A stretch of DNA of 64,000 nt from JAHQVI01 sp050330195 (GCA_050330195.1 JBHJOB010000043.1:1-64000); one strand, 5' to 3'; shown: positions 24,944 through 34,301, counted from the first letter of the stretch. Notes: a model not told the origin generated them from the letters alone. A program made the numbers and translations.

Positions 24944-25672
24944 TCAACCGGCGTTCCTGATCATGAGAGCCGCACAATCATCGCCTTCACCGATCAGGTG
25001 AGCCGTGAACCGCTCCGGCCCACCGTGATCCGCGGGCGCTTCGACAAGGCGCAACTCCGCCCCCAACTCGAACTGGAACGCATCGAGACCGAAGGGCAAC
25101 CCCTCCCCGATCGATTTCAATGCGGCTTCCTTCAGGCTCCAGAGCTGGTAGAATTTCCAGGCGCGCGACCGTTCGTCCGCCGCCTCGACGGCTATGGCTT
25201 CATTTCGCGAAAAGTAGCGCTGCGCAAGGTCCGCAGCCTCAATCGGTCTTGCCGGATCTTCAATATCGACGCCGATCCGGCTTGTCCGGGCCCAGGCCCC
25301 GAGGAAACCGAGCCTGCACGCGGAAAAGCTGAACCACAAATCTGGCAGGTCCGGGAGGTAGGGGCGTCCTTTTTCTGTTTCCTTGAAATCGAACTGCGAT
25401 AAAGGCTGCGAAGCTCCGAGCGCGGAAGCGGCGCAGTAGCGGCGAAATGCGCGCCTCTGGATGAACCCGGCCCGGCTCGCCTCGGTGAGAAATCGACCGG
25501 CGCGTTCCAATTCGCCATCCGACAGGACCGACGCACAGCGAGACGTGACCTCCCCATCGGACGAAGCCGGCGCATACAGCACCGACACCTCGTGGCGCAC
25601 CGGTGCCGGCGTCCGGTCGCGAACGCTGGCCGAGAACAGATCCTTCACCCGACTGTCATCGTGTCGATTCAT
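24944..25672 (-). CDS. Sfp-type 4'-phosphopantetheinyl transferase
   Basis: 242 residues. The Sfp/AcpT family is shown by the Mg-binding motif GVDIED, the WSLKEAALKSIGEGL motif (W-x-x-K-E-A) and FKETEKGRPYLPDLPDLWFSFSA. It transfers the phosphopantetheine arm from CoA to carrier domains. The ATG at 25672 lies inside the end of the NRPS gene (17-base overlap), so the two are translationally coupled and the PPTase very likely activates the NRPS carrier domain at Ser632. An in-frame TTG at 25684 is a less likely start. Confidence 0.92.
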   Translation of the reverse strand: MNRHDDSRVKDLFSASVRDRTPAPVRHEVSVLYAPASSDGEVTSRCASVLSDGELERAGRFLTEASRAGFIQRRAFRRYCAASALGASQPLSQFDFKETEKGRPYLPDLPDLWFSFSACRLGFLGAWARTSRIGVDIEDPARPIEAADLAQRYFSRNEAIAVEAADERSRAWKFYQLWSLKEAALKSIGEGLPFGLDAFQFELGAELRLVEAPADHGGPERFTAHLIGEGDDCAALMIRNAG

Positions 25673-28600
25673 CGGAAACTGCAAATGCCGTTATCGGAGC
25701 CTTGTCCTCAACCGATTCACGCTTGCTCGCACTGCAGAACGTCGCGGCGTTATCCGTCAAGACCTGCGGCCGGGGTTCCGACATGCTGCGCGCCGGCTCG
25801 GCGGGGCTGCCTTCATAGACTCCCGTGGGGATGTGCATCTCCTTGAGCACCATGGACACGGGCAGCAGTGTCGTGTTCCGCTCGATCACCGCGCCACCCA
25901 TCACTGTGGCGCCGAACGTAACGGTGCAACCGTCGCGGATGTGCGCCCGCTTCACTTTCAGGGTCATCTTCTCGAAAGTGTGGAACTGCAGAAAGCCGTT
26001 GATCATGCAGTCATCGCCAAAGTCGACGGCGTTCCAGTCGGAGCCTTGCAGCGGCTCCGTCAGGATGGTCCGGCGTCCCACCCGGCAGCCCATCATGCGC
26101 AGAATGGGATTGGCGAGAACCGTCCCGGAAAACAGCTTGAGCGGTCCCTGGCACCAGATGAAGAAGCAATCCTGGGCGAAGAAATAGGTGAAATGCCGCC
26201 AGGACCAGAAAGGCGCCGAATGATTGGCCCCCCACTCATTGCCGACGAGAACCCGCTTCACAGTGGCGGAGAGAACGATCAGACAGCCTTCCGTGAGCAA
26301 AAGCGCAAGGGCTGCCCAGGCAATCGCGTTGCCGCCGAGCCGCATCAGGCAAACGAACAGGATGGTGAAGATCAGGCCCTCGGCGATGCGCAGCAAGCCG
26401 ATGCTGAAGAAGTCGTTCAGCAGGATCCGCCCCAGGAAAAGGGGAAAGCTCGGAAGCCGGTGCGTCTCGTTTCCAGCCTCGAAAGACGCGCTGGCAAATT
26501 TCACGGCCGGATTTCCGGCGACCGTAACCGGCTCGTCGTGGCGCGTGCGCATCTGGCGGCGGAATTCGATATCATTGCCCGGCGTTGAAACGCCCAGCAG
26601 GAAATTGGCGGGGAAATGCCCGTGTTCCGCCACGCAATTGTTCCCGCTGAAGAAATTTCGCGGCATATCGAGAGGACGCAGCTTGACGTGCTCGGCCCCG
26701 TAATCGAGCATGTTGGTGAAGCTGCCGTTCGACCAGAACACCTGCGAGTCGGCGGTCGCAAGATCCGGGACGAGATTGAACATCACGTCGCACTCGGAGC
26801 CGCCCACGCGCGGAAAACGCAGGCCGGCAAGCGCCCGCAGATATTGCCCGGTGATCGTCCAGGTCCATGCGCTCTGGATGCCGTTCATCATTTTCATCCG
26901 GTACATCAAGAGCGCGCATCTGAGGCCGCGGGAGGGGTAGAGGCCGGGCGATGTCGCCGTCCAGCGGATGAAGAGGCAGCCGAGGATCGAGGTCGTGACG
27001 ATGGTGAGCCAGGCCGTGATGAAGGCATAGGCCGCCAGGTGCCAGACGATCTCGTAAAGGGGCGTTATCGCGAAATAGTTTTCGGGAATTTCGGTATTGC
27101 CGGTGGACACATAGGCGGTGAATTCGGCGCCGGAAAGTTCGGCTTCACCGGCTGGTATGAATCCGCGGGCGAGCCACAGGATCGCCGCGGTCGGCACGAT
27201 CGTCAGGAAGAAGTTGACGACAATCTGCATGCCGATATTGGCCGTCTCCAGAAGCCAGACGGGAGCGCTGTACCGGCTGGCTTCTGCCGTCCGCTTCAGT
27301 TCCGTATAGCCGCCGGCAAGGCGCGCCGGAGCCCCCTCCCACATCTCGTCCGGCCCGACATCGCTCAGGATCGGAGTAAAGGGCGTGATCCAGCTGCCGC
27401 TGCCGACCGTCACATCCGGCGCGATTGCAGACCGCATGCCGATCTTGCTGCCGCTTTCCAGATGAATCGGGCCGACATGCAGGAACTGTCCGGACCACCG
27501 CGTCGTGTGGATATAGGCGCCGGTCTGAATGGCGACGTCATCCTCGATCGAGAGCAGATCCAGCGGACCGGACAGGTCCACGTCATGCGCGCACTGAAGA
27601 TTGCTGCCGATTTTCGCACCGAGCTGGCGCAGAGTGAACGCCATGAGCGGCGCGCTGCGATACATTGCCCCCAAAGACATGAGCACCGTGCCTTCGAGCC
27701 GGCTGATGCACCAGATGCGCAGATGCATCTTGCTCCACTTGGGATAGACGCCCGGCGTCACATTGTTCCTGTACATGTGGCCGCCCAGCATGAATTTGAC
27801 GGCCAGCGCCCAGAAGAGCAGTGCGAAAGGTGCGACGAGGCCCAGGACGTAGAGCCCGAAGCCCACAACGATAAACGCCAACAGATTGGCGGACGTGAAG
27901 AAGGAGCCGATTTCGACGAAACCGAACAGGCCAAGGAACGTCAACAGCGCAGGGGAATACAGGAAGAAGGCGAAGAGCGCCTGCAGCGCCGTGAAAGATC
28001 CCACGGACAGCACTTCCGCGGCGTCCTCGTCGCGCCTGACAGTCCTTGCGCGGGATGCCGGGCGCGGCGCCGGGGTCACGCTGGCCTCCTGAAGCTGGCG
28101 CGGACGGCTGGCGATTTTCCGGACCGTGTTGCTGTCGCTGAGAAGCGAGCGCACTGTCACCGGCCATCCGGCGGCCTGCAGGCGCTGCGTGAGACGCGCA
28201 ATGACAATCGAATGCCCGCCCGCGTCGGCAAAACTGTCGTCCGGGCCGACATGGGCGCCGATAATGTCCCGGCAGATCGCGAGCACTTCCTCGCCGCCCG
28301 GATCGAGATCGTCTTTGGCCTCAGGCAGCCTGATCTGTCCGTTCACGGTGTTGTGCTGCCCATTGAGCAGGGCCCGGCCGGCGCCTGTCCGTTCAGGCCC
28401 GGGGCTTGTCAGCAGATGCGTCAGATCGGGCAGGCGTTTCCGGTCGATTTTTCCCGAAACCGGCTTCATGACGAATTGTTCAACCAGAAAGATGCTTGTC
28501 GGTACGGACGGCTCCGGCAGTCGCGCGGCGAGTTCCGCCTTGACGCGGGCGGCCCATTCAGCCGGCGCAGGCGCGACCTCCGAAATCTCTCCCTCGGCGA

Positions 28601-30104
28601 TGGAAGGCGCGCAGACGAAGGCGACCAGGGTTTCCTTCTGGTAATCGAGCACCGCCGCATCGATCTCGCCGAACTGGTTCTGGAGAATGTCCTCGACGGC
28701 CTGCGCCTCGACGCGGTGCCCGCGCACCTTGAGTTGCGCATCGATGCGGCCAAGGAAATGCACGCGCCGGGACTTGATGTCGATCATGCACTTGTCGCCG
28801 GTGCGGTAGAGGCGGCCGAACTGCGGATGATCGATGAACCGTGCCGCGGTCTGCTCCGGCAGGTTCCGGTAGCCGCGCGCCACATGGACGCCGCCGATGC
28901 AAAGCTCGCCAACCTCTCCATGCGGCAGCGGCGTGAGTTGATCGACCTCGAGAATGACGTAGGTCACATTGGCGAACGGAGACCCGATTGTGATGGGCTC
29001 GCCCGGCCTCAGACTCTGACGGCTCGTATCGGTGCTCGCTTCGGTGGGGCCATATGTGTTGATGATCTGACGCCTGCCGCGTGTCCACGGCTCGACGAGC
29101 GCGTTCGGGAAGGCCTCGCCGGCCGGCACGATGTAGCGGCAGATCGGATAGGGCAGATCCGTTTCCGGGGTCGGCGTCAGCGTCGTGAGCAGGACCGGCG
29201 GGCAGAACAGGACCGTGACTTCCGCCTCCCGCAGAACAGGAAGGAGATCGGGGCCGGAGCGGACCTGATCTTTCGTCAGCATGACCACGCTGCAGCCCGA
29301 CACCCAGGCGCTGTACATCTCCGAGATGCTGCCGTCATAGCCGAGCGAGGAGGTCAGCGAGGTCGCGTCCATGCCCGGAACGAGATCAAAATAATCGGCA
29401 TAGCTCAGAGCCAGATTCACATAGCCCGCGTGAGGACATTCCACGCCCTTGGGCATGCCTGTCGTCCCGCTGGTGTAGAAGATGGTCGCCAGACGCTGTT
29501 CGGGATCGTCCAGCCAGCGCGGCAGCTTCCGGCGCGGAAGCTTCTCCGGCAGGTTCAGGAGATCGAGCGTGGGCAGATCGCGGAACGCCTCCTGCCCGCG
29601 CGTGAGGATCAGCGCTGGCCGGGCGTCATCGAGCATGTGGGTGATGAGCGCGTCCGGCAGCGTTGTGTCCAGAAACATCAGCGTGCCGCCGGCCTTGAGA
29701 ATGCCGAGATGCGCCGCCACGATCTGCGCGTTGTCCTGCGACATGGCCACGGCCACGACCTGATCCGGCCCATCCAGATAAGGCGCGATTGCCGCCGCGA
29801 CTTTTTCAGCCTCGGCATCGAGTTCGGCGAAGGTCAGCGACTCGCCCGTATGGGGGATCTGCAGGGCCGTGTGATGCGGGAACTTTCTGGCGGACCGGCT
29901 GAACACCTCGTCAAGCCACCGGATGCCTTTCTGATGCGGGACATTCACGAGATGCCGCTCGCCGAAAACGTCCGTCAGGCTGTACGGGCAGGTGTCCTCC
30001 CGACCGTGGAGAACCTTCTCCGACGCCCAGAGATACCGTCTCCAGGCAATGAAGATCAGCGCCAGGCAAATCGCGACCGTGATCAGTATGACAATGGCAA
30101 TCAC
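25656..30104 (-). CDS. Pls/PosA-type membrane non-ribosomal peptide synthetase
   Basis: 1482 residues, with a GTG start after GAGGAAAAGTT. In order: an N-terminal transmembrane helix (about 2-22); an adenylation domain (about 60-570; core YTSGTTGMPKG, INTYGPTEAS, YRTGD, GRIDAQLKVRGHR, GKIDRKRLP); a carrier domain with DSFADAGGHS (Ser632 for phosphopantetheine); then a large C-terminal region with several transmembrane segments and hexapeptide left-handed beta-helix repeats. No condensation or thioesterase domain is seen. This is the layout of epsilon-poly-lysine synthetase (Pls) and relatives, which polymerise one amino acid at the membrane. Diaminopropionate genes next door suggest the monomer. 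Confidence 0.9.
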   Translation of the reverse strand: MIAIVILITVAICLALIFIAWRRYLWASEKVLHGREDTCPYSLTDVFGERHLVNVPHQKGIRWLDEVFSRSARKFPHHTALQIPHTGESLTFAELDAEAEKVAAAIAPYLDGPDQVVAVAMSQDNAQIVAAHLGILKAGGTLMFLDTTLPDALITHMLDDARPALILTRGQEAFRDLPTLDLLNLPEKLPRRKLPRWLDDPEQRLATIFYTSGTTGMPKGVECPHAGYVNLALSYADYFDLVPGMDATSLTSSLGYDGSISEMYSAWVSGCSVVMLTKDQVRSGPDLLPVLREAEVTVLFCPPVLLTTLTPTPETDLPYPICRYIVPAGEAFPNALVEPWTRGRRQIINTYGPTEASTDTSRQSLRPGEPITIGSPFANVTYVILEVDQLTPLPHGEVGELCIGGVHVARGYRNLPEQTAARFIDHPQFGRLYRTGDKCMIDIKSRRVHFLGRIDAQLKVRGHRVEAQAVEDILQNQFGEIDAAVLDYQKETLVAFVCAPSIAEGEISEVAPAPAEWAARVKAELAARLPEPSVPTSIFLVEQFVMKPVSGKIDRKRLPDLTHLLTSPGPERTGAGRALLNGQHNTVNGQIRLPEAKDDLDPGGEEVLAICRDIIGAHVGPDDSFADAGGHSIVIARLTQRLQAAGWPVTVRSLLSDSNTVRKIASRPRQLQEASVTPAPRPASRARTVRRDEDAAEVLSVGSFTALQALFAFFLYSPALLTFLGLFGFVEIGSFFTSANLLAFIVVGFGLYVLGLVAPFALLFWALAVKFMLGGHMYRNNVTPGVYPKWSKMHLRIWCISRLEGTVLMSLGAMYRSAPLMAFTLRQLGAKIGSNLQCAHDVDLSGPLDLLSIEDDVAIQTGAYIHTTRWSGQFLHVGPIHLESGSKIGMRSAIAPDVTVGSGSWITPFTPILSDVGPDEMWEGAPARLAGGYTELKRTAEASRYSAPVWLLETANIGMQIVVNFFLTIVPTAAILWLARGFIPAGEAELSGAEFTAYVSTGNTEIPENYFAITPLYEIVWHLAAYAFITAWLTIVTTSILGCLFIRWTATSPGLYPSRGLRCALLMYRMKMMNGIQSAWTWTITGQYLRALAGLRFPRVGGSECDVMFNLVPDLATADSQVFWSNGSFTNMLDYGAEHVKLRPLDMPRNFFSGNNCVAEHGHFPANFLLGVSTPGNDIEFRRQMRTRHDEPVTVAGNPAVKFASASFEAGNETHRLPSFPLFLGRILLNDFFSIGLLRIAEGLIFTILFVCLMRLGGNAIAWAALALLLTEGCLIVLSATVKRVLVGNEWGANHSAPFWSWRHFTYFFAQDCFFIWCQGPLKLFSGTVLANPILRMMGCRVGRRTILTEPLQGSDWNAVDFGDDCMINGFLQFHTFEKMTLKVKRAHIRDGCTVTFGATVMGGAVIERNTTLLPVSMVLKEMHIPTGVYEGSPAEPARSMSEPRPQVLTDNAATFCSASKRESVEDKAPITAFAVSDESTR

Positions 30105-30210
30105 AACTTTTCCTCACATGCCCGTGACGTCAGCTCGACGCCACCCGCTCTCGGGACGCCGGTTCCCAAATGCAAAAATTCCGAATCTGAATAGGCCGGA
30201 CACCGCGGCT

Positions 30211-30313
30211 GGATCAGGATCAGTTCCTAACGAAACGATCCCGATCTGTATTTGCTCGTATCAAGCTCGATTTTCCCGAAAAAATGGCATCCATTTAATC
30301 GAATCTCGCTCTA
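30211..30313 (-). repeat. Dispersed repeat, overlapping the amidinotransferase stop codon
   Basis: Plus strand begins GGATCAGTTCCTAACGAAAC GATCC, has TCAAGCTCGATTTTCCCGA in the middle and ends TTTAATCGAATCTCGCTCTA. The final CTA is the TAG stop of the amidinotransferase gene. It separates that gene from the NRPS gene and may interrupt or modulate read-through within the cluster. Confidence 0.8.
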
Positions 30314-31363
30314 ATCGAAATAGCGCTCCATCTTGCCGCGGCGGCGCGTATCCAGCGTGATGCAATGGAACCCGCCCCCCATCATCCTGGAATGCCGCAG
30401 CTTGATCGGAACGACATCGAGCCCGTGCTTCTCCAGAAGTCTGATGAGTTGCGTCTGGTCCTTGTCGACCACGACCATGTCCGGACTGATGCTCAGCGCG
30501 TTCATGTCGATCCAGTCGCTGCCGATGCACTTGGCGAGATAATCCGGGCTGTATCTGCCGGTATTCTCCATCGGCGGGCTGTAGATGACGTCCCATTTCC
30601 TGAACATCTCAGGCAGCGTATCCTCGTTGATCCGCGCAGGATTGCACAGCACGAGGCCGGGACGCAGAGCCACGAAGGTGGAATCGATATGGCTTCCGTA
30701 ATAGACGTCCTTCATGAAATGGACGCGGAAATCATCGCCCAGAACCGTTTGCAGCCACTGTCCGCCCATCTCGTTGCCGGTGGCGCTGACGAGGTAAAGC
30801 AGGTCATAGCCGAAACGCAGCACATTGGCCGCGTCGAAGGCCGGCTCATGGTCGTGCGGGACCGGCTTTTCAGGATCGTACCCTTCAAACAGCGAGTCCA
30901 GAAGCATCGGCTTGGGAGCGCTGTACCATTTCGCGCCTGCCTTCATGTAGTCGAGCAGCATCTCCCGATAGCTGAACGTTTCCTGAGACCGGCCCCGGAT
31001 GACATTGGGCGTCTCGATGATCTGATCGCCGATCACCAGAAAGACGTCGCGGGGGCAGTAATTGTAGTACCCCTCGGTTTCCCAATGGATCGTGGAGAAC
31101 CTTGCGTCATGCGGCCAAGTCTCGGGACGCCTGACGGTCACGTTCAGCTCTTCCAGCACCTCGACGAAAAGATTGAGGTCCTCTTCGGCTTCCTCGATGA
31201 TCTGATCGGGGAAAGGCCCGCGCGGTATCTCCGAGAGCTGACGGTCAGGATATTCTGTAATCTGGGTGCTGAGATCCGGCGCTGGAAATCGTGCGCCAAG
31301 CGGATTGCCGACGACGATCTCCTCAAGTGGATCCCACTCATTGCAACTCCACACTTTCGACAT
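30311..31363 (-). CDS. Amidinotransferase (GATM/StrB-like)
   Basis: 350 residues. The arginine:glycine/inosamine amidinotransferase family is shown by AFDAANVLRFGYDLLY (Asp177), YGSHIDSTFVALRPG (His225) and MGGGFHCITLDTRRRG (Cys334), the catalytic Asp-His-Cys set. These enzymes move an amidino group from arginine to an amine, giving ornithine and a guanidino product. In natural-product clusters relatives act on glycine, lysine or aminocyclitols. Here, 45 bases after the SbnB-like gene, the likely acceptor is 2,3-diaminopropionate, giving 3-guanidinoalanine, or a carrier-bound form; this is inference. The stop codon lies in a dispersed repeat. Confidence 0.9.
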   Translation of the reverse strand: MSKVWSCNEWDPLEEIVVGNPLGARFPAPDLSTQITEYPDRQLSEIPRGPFPDQIIEEAEEDLNLFVEVLEELNVTVRRPETWPHDARFSTIHWETEGYYNYCPRDVFLVIGDQIIETPNVIRGRSQETFSYREMLLDYMKAGAKWYSAPKPMLLDSLFEGYDPEKPVPHDHEPAFDAANVLRFGYDLLYLVSATGNEMGGQWLQTVLGDDFRVHFMKDVYYGSHIDSTFVALRPGLVLCNPARINEDTLPEMFRKWDVIYSPPMENTGRYSPDYLAKCIGSDWIDMNALSISPDMVVVDKDQTQLIRLLEKHGLDVVPIKLRHSRMMGGGFHCITLDTRRRGKMERYFD

Positions 31364-31408
31364 AGGCTTTGTTCCTCATCAGTGCGCATAAATCGTCTCT
31401 GCTGGAGT

Positions 31409-32428
31409 TCACCACCTGGCGGCGTTGCTGAAGAAATCCGGCAAGGCAATCGCTCCATCGGACGAATTTGCCGCCTCCAGTACAAGGCTTCCCACGGCGA
31501 TGTCGAGCACCCCGAGCCCGAATGGCGAAAATATTCGCGGGCGCCGGCTATCCGGCGGAACCTTCCGCTCCAGAACGTCGACAAGGGTTCCGGCGACAAA
31601 GTCCCTGTTTCCGGTTTCCATTTCGGTCAGATGAAGGGACGTCCTCGCCTTGAGGCAGTGCTCTACGTCATCGACGATGTTCTGCGACCCGAGCACGATA
31701 TTGATGCCGATATCCCGCAGCGACAGATGCAACACGGTAGGCGCGTGGCCGAGTGCCGCCTCGTTCGTGAAATAGGGCTCCGGCGCCGTCGTCGTGAAAA
31801 CGATCAACGAGCCCTCCGTTGCCGCGTCATCCACGCTTTCGCTGATCTCCACCGTCAGACCATACTGATCCTGGGCCCAGCGGCCAAAACGCTCCGCGTC
31901 ATCGCGGTTCAGATCGAACAGATTGACCTTGTCGAACCGCCAGTTCCGGAACATGAGCCATTCAATCGTGGCGCGTGCAATCACGCCGGTTCCGATGACG
32001 CTGAGTGCGCCTTCGAATGGCGTCGGCGACAGATGCTCCGCGGCCAGCGCGGCCGAAGCCGCCGTCCGTGTGGAACTGACGAGGGACGCTTCGATGCAGC
32101 CAATGGGATAGCCGGTCGTGGCGTCGTTAAGGATCAGAACCGCCGAAGCACGCGCAAGATTGTAAGCGGTGTTTTCCGGAAAACTTGAAATCCATTTGAT
32201 GCCGCTCTTTTGCACCTCGCCGCCCAGATGAGCCGGCAGCGCGATAATCCGTGCGCTGGGCTTGTCCGGATATCTGAGGAAGTAGCTGTCCGGATTGACG
32301 GTGTCTCCGGCCGCGTGGAGACGGTAGGCCGCCTCCACAGCGTCAAAGACCTGTTTCCTGTTCCCCTCGATAGCGGCCTTGACCGCTGCTCCGGGAACGA
32401 CATGAAAGGTAGGCGCCGTCCGCATCAT
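31409..32428 (-). CDS. sbnB: SbnB-like N-(2-amino-2-carboxyethyl)-L-glutamate dehydrogenase
   Basis: 339 residues of the ornithine cyclodeaminase/mu-crystallin family, with SGIKWISSFPEN, the Rossmann motif LSVIGTGVIARATIEWL and the SbnB-type end FGLGVLDIAVGSLV. In staphylococci SbnB oxidises ACEGA (made by SbnA) to L-2,3-diaminopropionate plus 2-oxoglutarate, using NAD. The start ATG overlaps the sbnA stop (TGATG), so the two enzymes are coupled. A TTG one codon upstream is less likely. Assignment over plain ornithine cyclodeaminase rests on sequence resemblance and the SbnA neighbour. Confidence 0.88.
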   Translation of the reverse strand: MMRTAPTFHVVPGAAVKAAIEGNRKQVFDAVEAAYRLHAAGDTVNPDSYFLRYPDKPSARIIALPAHLGGEVQKSGIKWISSFPENTAYNLARASAVLILNDATTGYPIGCIEASLVSSTRTAASAALAAEHLSPTPFEGALSVIGTGVIARATIEWLMFRNWRFDKVNLFDLNRDDAERFGRWAQDQYGLTVEISESVDDAATEGSLIVFTTTAPEPYFTNEAALGHAPTVLHLSLRDIGINIVLGSQNIVDDVEHCLKARTSLHLTEMETGNRDFVAGTLVDVLERKVPPDSRRPRIFSPFGLGVLDIAVGSLVLEAANSSDGAIALPDFFSNAARW

Positions 32429-33405
32429 CAAGCCTCCCAGGCATCAACGAGCGTCTTCGTCTCGGCCATCACGACGCTGTCGACCCACTCCTTGTTGTAG
32501 ACCGTGTCGAGATACTTCTCGCCGAGATCTGGTGAGATTGCGACGATGGTCTCGCCGGGCCTGAACTCGGGGGCCAGTTGCTTGACAGCCGCAAGAACCG
32601 TTCCGGTGCTGCCGCCGACAAGCAGGTGATAATCCCTGACAAAGGCGCGACAGGACTCCACCGTCCTTGCTTCCTTGATCGCGATCACCCTGTCCGGATC
32701 GCACAGGTCCGCAAGCGGCGGCTTCTCGCTCGTTCCGATGCCGGGAATGTTCCTTTTACCCGCCGGTCCGCCGAAAGTGACCGAACCGGTCGGCTCGACG
32801 GCGACGATCTTGACCCTGGGAAATTCCCGCCGGAGCCGCTCGCAGATCCCCGAGAGAGTGCCGGTCGTCCCTGCGCCGACAAAAATCCAGTCGACCTGAT
32901 CGAACTCGCGTGCGATCTCTACCGCGGTTTGCTCGGCATGCACATTCTTGTTGGCGATATTGTCATACTGATTCAGCCAGACCGCTTTTGGTTCGGCGTC
33001 CAGGATGTTGCCGATGGCCTTGAAACGCGCTTCGAGATACCCGCCAGTCGTGTCGCAGTCCTGAACGACGATCACTTCAGCGCCGTAGGCTTGCATGCCT
33101 CTGATGTTGGCGTGATTGACGTTTGGGTCGGTTACACAGATGAATCTGTATCCCTTGATGCCGCAGACGATGCTAAGAGCAATTCCGAGGTTTCCCGAAG
33201 ACGACTCCACGATGACCGTTTCGTGCGGCCTGGCCAAACCACGCCGCTCCAGATCTTCGATGAGACCGATAGCGGTCTTCACCTTGATGGAGCCGGATAT
33301 ATTGAAACCTTCCAGCTTCAGGAAGACATCGTGCCCTCCTGCAAAGCCGCGAAGCCGGTAGAACAGGTCACGAAATATCAATTCTAAGGGCGACTCGACG
33401 ATCAT
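32428..33405 (-). CDS. sbnA: SbnA-like ACEGA synthase (PLP, cysteine-synthase fold)
   Basis: 325 residues. The PLP-binding lysine motif is NISGSIKVKTA, followed by VESSSGNLGIALSI and the phosphate-binding loop GAGTTGTLSGI. SbnA uses O-phospho-L-serine and L-glutamate to form N-(1-amino-1-carboxy-2-ethyl)-glutamate, the precursor of diaminopropionate. Ordinary cysteine synthases have a KxRx pattern around the Lys (e.g. KDR), which differs here. The ATG follows AGAGGAAGTTGTACC. It opens the biosynthetic operon; the AT-rich gap upstream should hold its promoter. Confidence 0.88.
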   Translation of the reverse strand: MIVESPLELIFRDLFYRLRGFAGGHDVFLKLEGFNISGSIKVKTAIGLIEDLERRGLARPHETVIVESSSGNLGIALSIVCGIKGYRFICVTDPNVNHANIRGMQAYGAEVIVVQDCDTTGGYLEARFKAIGNILDAEPKAVWLNQYDNIANKNVHAEQTAVEIAREFDQVDWIFVGAGTTGTLSGICERLRREFPRVKIVAVEPTGSVTFGGPAGKRNIPGIGTSEKPPLADLCDPDRVIAIKEARTVESCRAFVRDYHLLVGGSTGTVLAAVKQLAPEFRPGETIVAISPDLGEKYLDTVYNKEWVDSVVMAETKTLVDAWEA

Positions 33406-34301
33406 GGTACAACTTCCTCTTGGAATTTCGGGTCGGCCCCATGCGGAGCAGACGACAAACCGTCACTGCGGAAGGTCTCTCGACTTCTGCGCAGATCTTG
33501 TTCACATTAAAGAAAAGAGGTTTACTTCCGATTTAGGAGAAGAGTTTTCACCCTTGGGGCGGCTTCCAGATATGTAGCTCCCACGCTCTCGATACAGCAG
33601 CTAACATTTGCATCAAACTTCCTCTCCGATAATCACAAAGGACCTGCCCCTAAAAACTCCCGGTCGGGGTCATTTATTCGAAAATTTTTCGTCAAATCAT
33701 TCTCCCTTGCCCCGACTATCCATTAGACGCGTACCCTGCCAATGTGGTTCAAAAAAAGCTAAATTGACATATTTATAGCGCTTCAGATTTGTAACTTTCT
33801 ATATCATGGCAGTTTAATCGACACACATTTCAGATACTCTTGAGAAGACAAATATTTCTTCCTGTATTTCTCAGTACTTCCATCTAATATAGATCATGCG
33901 CCTAAATAATTGACTTTAATTACTACGTATTGCCCAATTATTAGGCACCGGATCGGGCGATATATAGTGTCCGGCGCCTCTCCCTATGCTTGATGGGAAC
34001 TGCGATATCGGCTCCGGCTTTGCTCCGGGGAGATCAAGTGCTGAGCAGCGCGTCATGGTGGATATTCACGCAGTGTGATAGCCCCTGCATCTATTCAGGG
34101 CTCACCAAATTCGCGGCATTGCCAGCGTGTCACTTTTTGAAGATTTTTTCGGATCGGGGCTGCTGAACTCATGGGTCATCATTGCCGCGAGCACATGAAC
34201 ATCCTCTGAAACCGCCATCAAAGGGGCGAACGCGCGTGCGTCGCCGAGTCATGATAGACACCAAGCGCGTGGTCCGCGGCAGTTCAACGATCATCATGTT
34301 T
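33406..34301. other. AT-rich intergenic region upstream of the biosynthetic operon, with inverted repeats
   Basis: About 900 bases with no credible gene. The stretch 33660-33990 is visibly AT-rich compared with its surroundings. It contains an imperfect inverted repeat, GCCTAAATAATTG (33900-33912) and CAATTATTAGGC (33935-33946), and just upstream TGAGAA ... TTCTCA (33841-33873) enclosing a further short palindrome. CCGGA ... TCCGG flanks GATATATAGTG at about 33949-33974. These could be operators or remnants of a mobile insertion. Promoters of sbnA (minus) should lie here. Confidence 0.5.

Noticed and set aside
26616..30194. Very long plus-strand open frame (about 1190 codons)
   Set aside because: Antisense shadow of the GC-rich NRPS gene; composition rich in Arg, His and Gln, no domain, no ribosome site. 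The minus strand carries clear adenylation and carrier motifs.
31409..33405. sbnA/sbnB as part of a staphyloferrin-like siderophore cluster
   Set aside because: No NIS synthetase, siderophore receptor or Fur box is visible, while a Pls-type NRPS is adjacent, so polymer or peptide synthesis fits better.
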